A DNA stretch of 35,312 nt. Source: Fidelibacterota bacterium (GTDB lineage: Bacteria; Fidelibacterota; UBA8477; JABMPR01). Under the pieces are notes generated by a model. It saw only the letters and a program-made list of their open reading frames with translations, was not told where the DNA came from and ran no database searches. Within the stretch, counting starts at the first letter, position 1. Each line of letters opens with the position of its first letter. Both the position numbers and the translations under genes were made by a program. Location: NCBI GenBank assembly GCA_013202385.1, contig JABMOT010000300.1, positions 1 to 35,312 of the forward strand, in the 5' to 3' direction. Below are positions 18,961 to 28,459 of the stretch, in pieces.

Positions 18961-20474
18961 TGAAACCATTTATCACCGAAAACCTTCCGCAGCCTGGAGT
19001 GAAGTGGTTGTTTAAGCTCTGCATTTTAACTCTGTTTATTGCTCACTCATTAGGGGCTCAGATTTCTGAAGCACTCGAGCATAATACCCAGCTCACCAAT
19101 TATGCCGAATTAACTCGGATTGTCAAAGATCTCGATTCAGATTCTCGATTTACCGTGACCGAGGCAGGCAAAAGTGGCGAAGGTAGATCCTTGTGGCTGA
19201 TTCGGATTTCAGATCCTATGCGAACAGCCAAATGGCGCGTCTTCTTTTATGCTCAGCAACATGGGAATGAACCGGCTGGGAAGGAAGCCCTGATCTATCT
19301 TGCCAAAGCCATTCAGGAAAACCCAAAACTGTTAGGTCGTGGAATTGAATTATGGCTCATGCCCATGGTGAATCCTGATGGTGCTGAACGGGATCAGCGT
19401 AGAAATGCAGTGGACGCAGACCTGAATCGCGATCACATGATTTTGGAACAACCAGAAACACAGGCTTTGCACAAAACGTTTAGAGCTATTCTACCCCATT
19501 TGGCCATTGATTGCCATGAATTTGCCAGAGACAGCGATGATTATATGGAAAAGGGCTGGATCGAGTGGACAGAAATCATGATGGATTTTGCCAATTATCC
19601 CCTCCTCGATGATGCCCTCGTTATAGAGGGCGCTGGACTGGTTAATCGAGTCGGCAAAGCCATGCTCAAGCAGGGAGTCCATTTTCAGCGCTATTTTGTT
19701 GGCGGGGTTCCTCCTGACGGAGAACAACGCTATAGTGCTCCCGATATGGACGGTGGTTTGAATGGAGCTGCTATTTATGGCGGGCTTTCATTTATCATTG
19801 AAGGCGGCGTTTATCGGAAGGACAATGAAGACAATCATGATTTACCCAAACGTGTGAATAACTACACTCGATTGCTTTTAGAGGTTCTGAAGGACAAAAA
19901 GATTCGAAGGCAGACTCTTGCCTTACTTAACCGCCAGACGAAGCCAGAGCTGCCAATTTGGATTCCAAACAACTATTTCTGGGCTAAATCAAGTGAAGCG
20001 ACACTGAATATCCCGGTAATAGACAGTCAGACTCAGAATGTTATGCAAATTCCAGCCCCGAATTTCATGCCTGACCTGGTCATTAAAAAAAGTGTATCCA
20101 GACCTCAGGCTTACTTGATTCAGCCAGAACATGCAGCTGTTTTTAGCGAACTATTGCAGCAACATGCAATCCCCTTTGATGTGATACAGCAACCCGCTAC
20201 CTATCAAATTCAATATTGTTTACTGGATACTGTTGAAATGGAATTCGATGACCTCTATCATAGGTATGGTGGGCGCGTTATTTCCTCTATGCAAGCAGTT
20301 GAGAGTCACAGGGTTGAAGCGGGTTCTCTATTCGTCCCTGTGGATATGAAAAATGGATTGCGGGCAATGGCAATTCTTGAACCAACCCAGATGTTTGGCC
20401 TCTATCAATATCCCACTTATTTCAAGCTGGTCGCAAGTGATCGAAGATTGCCAGTGGTCCGTCTCATAAAATAG
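18960..20474 (+). CDS. Secreted M14-family zinc carboxypeptidase
   Basis: FYAQQHGNEPAGKEA (HxxE), DLNRDHM, AIDCHEF (zinc His) and SFIIEGG (catalytic Glu). Signal peptide. GTG start overlapping the previous TAG (TAGTG). Confidence 0.88.
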   Translation: MKPFITENLPQPGVKWLFKLCILTLFIAHSLGAQISEALEHNTQLTNYAELTRIVKDLDSDSRFTVTEAGKSGEGRSLWLIRISDPMRTAKWRVFFYAQQHGNEPAGKEALIYLAKAIQENPKLLGRGIELWLMPMVNPDGAERDQRRNAVDADLNRDHMILEQPETQALHKTFRAILPHLAIDCHEFARDSDDYMEKGWIEWTEIMMDFANYPLLDDALVIEGAGLVNRVGKAMLKQGVHFQRYFVGGVPPDGEQRYSAPDMDGGLNGAAIYGGLSFIIEGGVYRKDNEDNHDLPKRVNNYTRLLLEVLKDKKIRRQTLALLNRQTKPELPIWIPNNYFWAKSSEATLNIPVIDSQTQNVMQIPAPNFMPDLVIKKSVSRPQAYLIQPEHAAVFSELLQQHAIPFDVIQQPATYQIQYCLLDTVEMEFDDLYHRYGGRVISSMQAVESHRVEAGSLFVPVDMKNGLRAMAILEPTQMFGLYQYPTYFKLVASDRRLPVVRLIK

Positions 20475-20638
20475 CAGGATTCTCGAAATTGGATCTGGGG
20501 AATACTTTGAGTTGTCCTTTTACCAGATTTATGGCTATGCACAACGGTCACATTCACCCAATATTCTGTGCAATTGAAGAAATATCCTTCCCTTTAATTC
20601 ATCTAAAGTGTGCGCTTTAAGCGGGGTTCGATGTATTA

Positions 20639-22132
20639 ATGAAATCTAGACTGCTTATCACATTGGCTTTCTTTCTATTGACATCCTGTGCATTCATTTT
20701 ACCACCAGAAACGAAGACGACCTTAGGGACTGATACACAATTTTGGTATCAGGATAGCACGCTGCAAAATCTGCTTGATGTTAACACCAGTTCCTCCCTA
20801 AGGACTGATAATAGTGTCCGCCTGCTGGTAAATGGTGTGTCAAGTTTTGCCCGGCGATACGAAAACATCCGCTCGGCGACCTTTATCTTTGTAAAAACCT
20901 TTCTGTTCACTGATGATGAGGCTGGGAGGGAGATGGCCAGAGTCCTGGCAGAAAGAGCTCAAGCTGGAATTCCCGTTGTTCTACAATACGATGTTAAAGG
21001 GTCCATTGAATCTGCTACGGTTGTTGTGGACATGTTTGCACAATCCACTCCCATGCTACCATTTGGCGAAAAGCGCATCATTCATGAAATGCGAAAAGCG
21101 GGTGTGATTATTGTTCCCACAAACGCGCCGAGCCGACCCTATGAATTGACCGAATGGACAGAAAATATTGAGAGATTGTTCCAAAACCCTGTTGCTGCCT
21201 TGAAGCGATCGGGAGAATCACTTATTCTGTACGATTATTGTGACCACGAAAAGTTCTTTATTACTGGCCACGAAGGAGGTGAGATCCGGGCAATAGTCGG
21301 TGGCATGAACATCGCCGGCGAGTACGCCTTCGGGGGCATTCCCGATCGAAGAGACACTGTGAGTGCTAAGGCTGGGTGGCATGATGTTGATGTTGAAGTC
21401 CGTGGCCCGGCAGCAGCTGAAATCTGTGAAGAGTTTCTGAAGGATATGAGAAATCAGACAGGCCGTGAACTACCATCAATATTGACAGAAATATCAAATA
21501 GGTATGCAGCTAAACCTGACTCGAGCTACGGTGAAGCCACTGTCCGATTTGTGGTTCATCATCCCCTTGTCGATCGCAGCAGATCCGTGGAAGAACTTTA
21601 TCTTATCTTACTGAAGAGTACTCCCGCAGAAGAACCCATCTTTATTGCCACTGCATATTTTGCACCTTCAAAGCGGATTCGAGAAGCAATAACTGAGCAT
21701 GCAAAACGCGGTGGTAAGGTTATCGTTCTGACGAACTCCCTGGAGTCAAACAACCATCCAATTCTATCTGTAGCAGCTAATTTTGCTGCACTTGATATCA
21801 TGGAGGTTACAACTAATTTCCAGCTCTATGAGTGGATACCCAGACCCGCAGATGGTGAAGAAACCATGCACCAAAAACTCGCATCATTCGGTCAGAATGG
21901 ACCGACCATAGTGGGCTCATTTAATCTGGATGCCCAAAGCGCGGTCCACAATACGGAGTCCGTAGTGCTTATAAATGACCCGACATTCAGGGATAACATA
22001 GATGTATTAACTCAATACTATTTGAGTCCGGCCTGTTCCAAGCGCGTTCATCGAGAGGATCTCGAGACAAAACCAATCCTAAATCGAATCCACTCTTTTC
22101 TGACCCACGAGCTAGCCTGGTACTGGCTATAA
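20639..22132 (+). CDS. Phospholipase D-like / cardiolipin synthase-like lipoprotein
   Basis: Lipobox FFLLTSC. HKD-like HEKFFITG...GGMNIAGEY and HQKLASFG...VGSFNLDAQS. WHDVDVEVRGPAA. Confidence 0.85.
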   Translation: MKSRLLITLAFFLLTSCAFILPPETKTTLGTDTQFWYQDSTLQNLLDVNTSSSLRTDNSVRLLVNGVSSFARRYENIRSATFIFVKTFLFTDDEAGREMARVLAERAQAGIPVVLQYDVKGSIESATVVVDMFAQSTPMLPFGEKRIIHEMRKAGVIIVPTNAPSRPYELTEWTENIERLFQNPVAALKRSGESLILYDYCDHEKFFITGHEGGEIRAIVGGMNIAGEYAFGGIPDRRDTVSAKAGWHDVDVEVRGPAAAEICEEFLKDMRNQTGRELPSILTEISNRYAAKPDSSYGEATVRFVVHHPLVDRSRSVEELYLILLKSTPAEEPIFIATAYFAPSKRIREAITEHAKRGGKVIVLTNSLESNNHPILSVAANFAALDIMEVTTNFQLYEWIPRPADGEETMHQKLASFGQNGPTIVGSFNLDAQSAVHNTESVVLINDPTFRDNIDVLTQYYLSPACSKRVHREDLETKPILNRIHSFLTHELAWYWL

Positions 22133-22216
22133 TTGAATAAGCTCAGCTGAGCCCAATTCAGGAATATCACATTTAACTAATATACCTTACTGACTGATAC
22201 ATAGATAGTTAGGAGT

Positions 22217-22246
22217 ATTTTGATATATTCCTGTATACATCAAAAT
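22217..22246. terminator. Candidate bidirectional terminator between convergent genes
   Basis: ATTTTGAT-A-TAT-TCCTGT-ATA-C-ATCAAAAT: 8-bp plus 3-bp stem with one A-C mismatch, between PLD (+) and cyclase (-). Confidence 0.45.
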
Positions 22247-22259
22247 GAATCGCGAAGAC

Positions 22260-23261
22260 TCAAGCATCTGACAGAGTTTGGAGTCTCTCGATAGCTGCGT
22301 TTAATTTAGCGATCGCAGTGCTACGATCATCTGTAGTCAAGTCTTTCAGATTGATATTCAGCGAGAAACCACACAGTGATTCATTCAATTTATCAGATGC
22401 ATCTTCGTCGGTGTGCCCCAGGAGAACCTCATAAACATCGACCACTCGGTCAAAGCCTTTGACTTGAATGGAATCTTTCTTGATACAGGGAATATCTTCA
22501 CGGACCAGACTCCAGGTATCATGAGAGATTTGAATACTACCTGGTGCAGCATTTGACTCCAGGCGGCTGGCCAGGTTAACCCGATTGCCAATAATGGTGT
22601 AATCCATGCGCTCTTCACTCCCAAAATTTCCCACAGTACAATAGCCTGTGGTGATTCCCATTCGAACTTGAAAGTTCTGAGCGATGCCTTTGGGAGCCCA
22701 GAGTTGTTCCAGGTCCGCAATGGCTGCCTGCATATCAACGGCCATTTGAACGCAGGACCTTGCGTCCTCACCAATACCCTTAGTCTCTGGATCACCGAAA
22801 AAGACCAGTATGGCATCACCAATGAATTTGTCAAGTGTGCCACCGTGCTTTAGAACGATTTGAGCCATTTTATCAAGATAGGAGTTGAGCAAATATGTCA
22901 GATCTTCAGGCTCCATTTCATCTGTTTGACTGGTAAACCCTACAATGTCAGAAAAGAAAATGGTTAGTTTTTTTCGATATGTTTCGAGACGCACATCTCT
23001 GGCACCGCTGAAAATTGAGGAATAGACCTGTGGAGACAGGTATTTAGCCAGTTTTTTGGCAAGCACTTCAAGCTCATCGTTTTTATGACGAACCAGTGCT
23101 TCCTGGGCTTCAATTTCTTTATTTAAAGTAATGAAAAGCGAAGAATTTCTATCCCACATTTTCTCCAGGGAAACGCGATTTGCTTCAGAGCGAGCCAACT
23201 TCTTGCTCAGGAAACGAATTTCCTTCTCAAGTGAGGCAATATCCTGTGCGGGATCGCTCAA
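22260..23261 (-). CDS. Class III nucleotide cyclase (predicted adenylate cyclase) with N-terminal coiled coil
   Basis: FFSDIVGFTSQTD and LDKFIGDAILVFFGDP metal/base motifs; MDYTIIGNRVNLASRLE. Heptad-like N-terminus ASLEKEIRFLSKKLARSEANRVSLEK. Confidence 0.92.
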   Translation of the reverse strand: MSDPAQDIASLEKEIRFLSKKLARSEANRVSLEKMWDRNSSLFITLNKEIEAQEALVRHKNDELEVLAKKLAKYLSPQVYSSIFSGARDVRLETYRKKLTIFFSDIVGFTSQTDEMEPEDLTYLLNSYLDKMAQIVLKHGGTLDKFIGDAILVFFGDPETKGIGEDARSCVQMAVDMQAAIADLEQLWAPKGIAQNFQVRMGITTGYCTVGNFGSEERMDYTIIGNRVNLASRLESNAAPGSIQISHDTWSLVREDIPCIKKDSIQVKGFDRVVDVYEVLLGHTDEDASDKLNESLCGFSLNINLKDLTTDDRSTAIAKLNAAIERLQTLSDA

Positions 23262-24409
23262 ATATCACCAATTACGAGACTCACAAAGGTCTCATTGTGA
23301 AGACGAGTCGCCCCTCCCCGTTCTAGTGGTGCAATTTCTCCATAGGCATAAAAACCGCCAACGGGTATACCTGGGACTGCGTCGCGGAGCAGCTGAACTT
23401 CTTCCTGGGTCCTGGTTCCCAGAAGCATCTTTCTGCCGGCACATGACACACACAGGATGCCTGAAGGTGTGGTTCCAGGGTACGAGGAAAGGGCATGGGT
23501 AACTGAATCGCTAGCTGCTTCGATAACATTATCTCTCGTCGCATGGGTAATCTGAACCCAGGCGTCTGCCGGTATATCCCCGACCATGGTTAAACTCCCA
23601 TCTGTGTTTTCACCCAGTATAGGTGATCTCAGATAGAAGGTTTTAAATGCTTCGTCATCAAAAACGGCCAGGGGGTATTCACCGAGCGTATCAAGATTTT
23701 GTCCCAGATAACGTTCGTAGAACGCGGCTGCGGTCTCATCTCCAATGCGTTTGATAGTTCCAGAACCAACTGATGTAGCCCTTGCTGGTTTGCCTATGGG
23801 CTGCCACCCACTACTCACAGAATGAGAAAATAGAATAGGACCTGAAACCAGCAGATAGGGAATCGCATCAGATAATACTTCATGATTGAAAAACTGATAT
23901 GACTTTTCGAAGCGCCATTGATCTCCTGCATTCCCGCCAATAAGGGTGCAATGTTCCCCCAGCGCTTTGCGCATTTCAGTCACAACCCCGTCTGAACTCG
24001 TCGTTAGACTGGAACTGGTCATAAAGCACAACTTTGGCGCTTCTATATTGGCCAGATTCGCCTGGATCGATTCATGGATAATCTCACCAGGATTTTTGGA
24101 GATTTCCTTTGCCACTCCAGCATGAAAATTGATCGTGTCTGATGCAAATAGAGTGAGCACAACACCGTCCTCGGTGAATCCTCTCTCGCTGGAGAGCTCA
24201 CCGTCTGTGGTGCAACCAATGAGAGCAATTCCCGGGAAAGCGGCATTCAAACCATCAACTAGCGTCTGAAATTCATGATCGATTGCCGCATACAAAATAC
24301 CCGCCTTCGGTATCTCTGCACCGAGTTGCGATCGACATTGTTCTATTACTTCAGCGATGGCATCCGTTGAATCGATGTCCTCACTATGACCAATCACCAT
24401 TTTTAGCAT
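23258..24409 (-). CDS. FIST-domain signal sensor protein (FIST_N plus FIST_C)
   Basis: AGILYAAIDHEFQTLVDGLNAAFPGIALIGCTTDGELSSERGFTEDGVVLTLFAS; GGNAGDQWRFEKSYQFFN; late LCVSCAGRKMLLGTRTQEEV...PVGGFYAYGEIAPL. Confidence 0.9.
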   Translation of the reverse strand: MLKMVIGHSEDIDSTDAIAEVIEQCRSQLGAEIPKAGILYAAIDHEFQTLVDGLNAAFPGIALIGCTTDGELSSERGFTEDGVVLTLFASDTINFHAGVAKEISKNPGEIIHESIQANLANIEAPKLCFMTSSSLTTSSDGVVTEMRKALGEHCTLIGGNAGDQWRFEKSYQFFNHEVLSDAIPYLLVSGPILFSHSVSSGWQPIGKPARATSVGSGTIKRIGDETAAAFYERYLGQNLDTLGEYPLAVFDDEAFKTFYLRSPILGENTDGSLTMVGDIPADAWVQITHATRDNVIEAASDSVTHALSSYPGTTPSGILCVSCAGRKMLLGTRTQEEVQLLRDAVPGIPVGGFYAYGEIAPLERGGATRLHNETFVSLVIGDI

Positions 24410-24784
24410 GGTTCAACTCCCTCTAATGCTATCGAGCATCTGTTTTTGACTATATATACATGATAATATTTGTATCTAATTAATAAGAAGATATATTTTT
24501 TCCTAATCATTTATGAATAGAATAAATTCTCAATATCTCTATATCATTGATACCTAAATATATACAGAGTTTACTTAATTCTCTCTAAATCATATTGAAT
24601 TGTAGTTGAGGAGTCGTTTCTCAGAGGAAAACCGGGCTCCATTCTATCGCTTTTTTAACAAGACCAAGCAAAACAGAGGTTTTCAAATAATCAACGTTGA
24701 CATCCTAAGAATTATTGACCACCCTTCGCAGTGGATGGTTATTTTCAGATCGTAACACTCACTTAAACCTAATATTGGATTGAT

Positions 24785-25456
24785 ATGCGAGAAGTTGATC
24801 TTTACCCCCCACTCAAGGAATATCTGCAAAACCAAGGCTATGAAGTAAAAAGTGAAGTGCAACACTGTGATGTGATCGCTATTCGTGATACGTCCATTGT
24901 TGTGGTCGAGCTCAAATTATCTCTCAATCTTACCATATTGCTTCAAGCTGTAGATCGGCTTACGCTCACAAACACCGTTTACATAGGTGTTCCCAAGGGA
25001 ATTCCAGCATTAAAAAAACACCGAAAAAGGATCGTAAAACTCATGCGAATGCTTGGTCTTGGTTTGATTGTCATCGACCCTGCCGCCAGGTTTGGAGGGG
25101 TTGATGTCCTATGTGATCCAAGTGAATACAAACCCAGACAGGTTAAAAAGAAGACTCAGCGCTTATTGAGGGAGTTCAGCCAAAGGGATGGCGATCCCAA
25201 TCAGGGCGGCAGTACGACTCAGCAGAGTATCATGACGGCTTATCGTCAAAAATCAATTGCCATTGCGACCTACCTGCGAGTGAGCGGAGAAAGCAAGGCT
25301 GCGTTTATCGCTAAAGCGCTGACTGAAGCAAAGACTCGCATCATCCTCTACGATAACGTTTATGGCTGGTTTGAGCGTCACGGCAAGGGTAGGTATAGTC
25401 TTTCATCAAAAGGCCTTTCAGAACTGGACGAGTGGATTTCCCGAAATCAACAATAG
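24785..25456 (+). CDS. DUF2161-like PD-(D/E)XK-type phosphodiesterase
   Basis: LYPPLKEYLQNQGYEVKSEVQHCDVIAIRDTSIVVVELKLSLNLTILLQAVDRL has a D...ExK nuclease-like core. C-terminal winged-helix-like YGWFERHGKGRYSLSSKGLSEL. Confidence 0.78.
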   Translation: MREVDLYPPLKEYLQNQGYEVKSEVQHCDVIAIRDTSIVVVELKLSLNLTILLQAVDRLTLTNTVYIGVPKGIPALKKHRKRIVKLMRMLGLGLIVIDPAARFGGVDVLCDPSEYKPRQVKKKTQRLLREFSQRDGDPNQGGSTTQQSIMTAYRQKSIAIATYLRVSGESKAAFIAKALTEAKTRIILYDNVYGWFERHGKGRYSLSSKGLSELDEWISRNQQ

Positions 25457-25530
25457 TATGAATTCATAAATTTGCCATTTCATTATCCCTCATAAAAGCT
25501 AAACTAGTCTAAATTCGAGGGGGCTTAACC

Positions 25531-28245
25531 ATGCAGCGCAAATGGACCATACTTTTTATAATACTCTTTAGTGCAATGCCTGTGACTGTATGCTCCACGG
25601 GGACAGTTTATCTGGTCCTCGGCTCCGATACAGCAATTTGGGATGGAATGACTGTAAACCGCTATCAGTGCAGTTATAATCTCGACCTCTATACAAATCC
25701 CTTGATGAATGCCTATGAAGTCATGGATCCGGCGTTTCGAGCTCAATTCATCGATTCCTACGGCCAGGCAATGAAAATGACCTGGTGGATGATGGCCGGT
25801 AACATTTTCCGTTATGCAACCAACACCGATGTTCCCGTGCCCAATATCATGACTCTATATTTGATGCAGAAGTATCACGGCGAAAACGTATTGATCAATG
25901 GCGATGAATTGTCGCTTCATTATCATACCTTTTTCTGGTCTGATTATGATCAGGATGGTATGTATTTTTGGAATCAGGCTCAAACATTTGGTGAATCTCG
26001 GGCTGACTTTGATGTCACGTTAGCCCAATTCCTGCTGGAGGAGAATGTATTCCCAGTATCTTTCAGAAGCGGCTGGCATTTCATGGATAATGAGTGGCAA
26101 CACTATTTGAATGACATACTCCCCTATAGCATGCATAACGATTGGCCAGTTCATCATATTGATAATGAAGAACCAACAGATAATAATTACGATTGGTCAC
26201 AGGCACCTCAATCGTTTGTTCCCTTCAGACCCTCACTGGACAATTATCAATTGCCGGGTGACGGTCCTGCCTGGAATGTCCGCTCGGCTCCATTCCAGCG
26301 AGTCGCCTCCCAGGGTTTGATGGACACGGTCTTCGCTCATGCCAGCGAGGGTGTTGATCAGGTAGCCTGTTTCTGGGCTCATCTGCCAGAAGTCGATTTC
26401 CCAGATAATATGGCGCTCATGGATCAAATGGCTCATGAATCTGCTGATCTTTATCCTGATGTGGATTTTCGCTATTGTACGGCTATAGAAGCCATGCAGC
26501 GCTGGCGTGGAACCCTGGATGAAACCCAACCAGAGCTCAGCGTTACGGTTCAGGGATCCGGTGATAACCTTCGCTATGCCATAGCGTCTAATGAACCGCT
26601 GTTTCAACCTCAACCTTTTGTTGCAGCCAAATTCAAAGACGAAAGCTATCAAGTCATCCCTTGCACTCAAACCGATGACAACACCTGGCTGACGGATATT
26701 ATTCCGTATTCATCAGAATTGGCTAAAATTGGCTTCGCAGCAACGGACACATCAGGCAATCTGAGTACGGTGTTCTTGCCCCTCATCCCAGATGATATTT
26801 ATATTGATAATACCGACTCTGAATATCATGAACTCGCCGGGAACTGGAGCGGTAATTCCGCTGCGGCCTGGGGCGTGGACTCCCGAAAAGCTCAAGTAGA
26901 TGCAGATAACCCAGTCCATGTTGCCTGGGCTCCGAACATCGCTGAGGCGGGCTATTATCATATCTTTATGCAAGTGCCAGAATTGAACGATGTCCCCTGC
27001 CCGGTTGAGATTGTCATTCACTCAGGAAATACGGTTGACACGTTGCACTACACAACCCCCTTGCCTGCAAATGAATGGATTTATCTGGCGACCCCTGAGC
27101 TTCAAATAGGTCAAGCTGAGGTTATTGAACTTTTCTCAAGACTCCCTGAAACAATAAATTCTGCTGAACTGACCGTTGATGTCATCAAACTGTCAGCCAT
27201 GGTTCGTCAGCGAGACCTTCGCCTTTCAAGTCAGGTTATCGATTTTGCAGAAGTCAGTCAGGGACAGACAGTTACGCAGATTCTTCAAATCAGCAATCGT
27301 GGACTTGAAGCCTTAACCATCCAGGATATACTGAGTGCTAATGGGTTTATCAACACGGAAATTCAAGGACCATTTCAGATTCAAAGTATGGAAAAATTGG
27401 ACCTGATGTTGAACCTCCATCCAGATCAGTTGGGCTTGCTTATCGATACTCTGATCATCCAAAGCAATGATAGCATGCACCCTGAGCTGCAAGTGGTGGT
27501 GACAGCCAGTGTTCAATATCCCTTTTATGTAATTGACAATGAGGATAGCGTGAGCTACAGCGAATCTGGCAATTGGTTCACCAGCGTGGCTCAAGCATTT
27601 GGAGAATCCAGCCGCTATGCATGGCTAAATGAAGGTGCATCAGCCTCTTTTGCATTGCATCCTGAAACCTCGGGAATCTATGACGTTTTTGAGATTGTCC
27701 CAACTACTGTCAATTCAGCGGAGGCTGCCCTGTACATTTTAAAAATTGCCGGAATCGCTATTGATTCAGTCTATCAAAATCAAAATACAGGTAGCGGAGG
27801 CTGGGTGAATCTGGGGCGTTATTATCTTCCTTCCGCAGCATCAGTCTTTCTGGAAGTCCACGATCCTGGAGTCAGTATAATTGGATCTGTACTTCGGGCC
27901 GATGCCATAAAAATTCAAATGATCCAGCCTGTAAGTCTGGATGAAGAGGTTAAGAAGCAGACAGCCGATATTTTCGCACTATTTCAGAATTATCCTAACC
28001 CCTTCAATCCTACAACGACTATTCGATATCAAATACCCTCACAATCCTCGGTGAAGGTAGCCGTCTTTGATGTACAGGGGCATGAAGTCATTGTACTCCA
28101 AGAAGCTTTGCAATCGGCAGGTTCACATGAGTTAATCTGGAATGGAATGGACAAGACGGGTCACCCCGTAAGTACGGGTGTTTATTTTTGCCGTTTGCTT
28201 GCTGACCAGTACACTCAAACCATCAAGCTGCTACTTATCAGGTAA
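25531..28245 (+). CDS. Multidomain secreted protein: possible polysaccharide-deacetylase-like N-terminal domain, golvesin-like domain, ASH/choice-of-anchor-D-like domain, second golvesin-like domain, T9SS sorting domain
   Basis: Signal peptide; NGDELSLHYHTFFWSDYDQDG and FPVSFRSGWHFMDNEWQHYLN; AEAGYYHIFMQVPE and SGIYDVFEIVPTT; LRLSSQVIDFAEVSQGQTVTQILQISNRG; FQNYPNPFNPTTTIRYQIPSQ...GVYFCRLLADQYTQTIKLLLIR. Confidence 0.75.
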   Translation: MQRKWTILFIILFSAMPVTVCSTGTVYLVLGSDTAIWDGMTVNRYQCSYNLDLYTNPLMNAYEVMDPAFRAQFIDSYGQAMKMTWWMMAGNIFRYATNTDVPVPNIMTLYLMQKYHGENVLINGDELSLHYHTFFWSDYDQDGMYFWNQAQTFGESRADFDVTLAQFLLEENVFPVSFRSGWHFMDNEWQHYLNDILPYSMHNDWPVHHIDNEEPTDNNYDWSQAPQSFVPFRPSLDNYQLPGDGPAWNVRSAPFQRVASQGLMDTVFAHASEGVDQVACFWAHLPEVDFPDNMALMDQMAHESADLYPDVDFRYCTAIEAMQRWRGTLDETQPELSVTVQGSGDNLRYAIASNEPLFQPQPFVAAKFKDESYQVIPCTQTDDNTWLTDIIPYSSELAKIGFAATDTSGNLSTVFLPLIPDDIYIDNTDSEYHELAGNWSGNSAAAWGVDSRKAQVDADNPVHVAWAPNIAEAGYYHIFMQVPELNDVPCPVEIVIHSGNTVDTLHYTTPLPANEWIYLATPELQIGQAEVIELFSRLPETINSAELTVDVIKLSAMVRQRDLRLSSQVIDFAEVSQGQTVTQILQISNRGLEALTIQDILSANGFINTEIQGPFQIQSMEKLDLMLNLHPDQLGLLIDTLIIQSNDSMHPELQVVVTASVQYPFYVIDNEDSVSYSESGNWFTSVAQAFGESSRYAWLNEGASASFALHPETSGIYDVFEIVPTTVNSAEAALYILKIAGIAIDSVYQNQNTGSGGWVNLGRYYLPSAASVFLEVHDPGVSIIGSVLRADAIKIQMIQPVSLDEEVKKQTADIFALFQNYPNPFNPTTTIRYQIPSQSSVKVAVFDVQGHEVIVLQEALQSAGSHELIWNGMDKTGHPVSTGVYFCRLLADQYTQTIKLLLIR

Positions 28246-28459
28246 TATTTTAAAAGTAATCCTGCTTTTTTTATTTTTCTTCGGTGGATCAGATTTCATG
28301 TATAAATATGACACAGACAGGTACTTTTGCTGCAAACAATACCCCATTTTATAATTGTAATTGAGAACCATTATCGTTATCAAATTATGATATTTTTGAT
28401 CTTCTTTACTTGATATGGGCATATATTTTACATCGAACGAAAAATATATGGAGTTATAA

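Noticed and set aside
22141-22152. 12-bp palindrome GCTCAGCTGAGC
   Set aside because: Short, no loop, no second copy noticed; may be chance or a minor terminator part.
22385-22843. 152-aa minus-strand ORF in another frame of the cyclase
   Set aside because: Alternative frame of a strongly motif-supported cyclase.
26233-26670. 145-aa antisense ORF
   Set aside because: Shadow of the 904-aa T9SS protein; no independent evidence.
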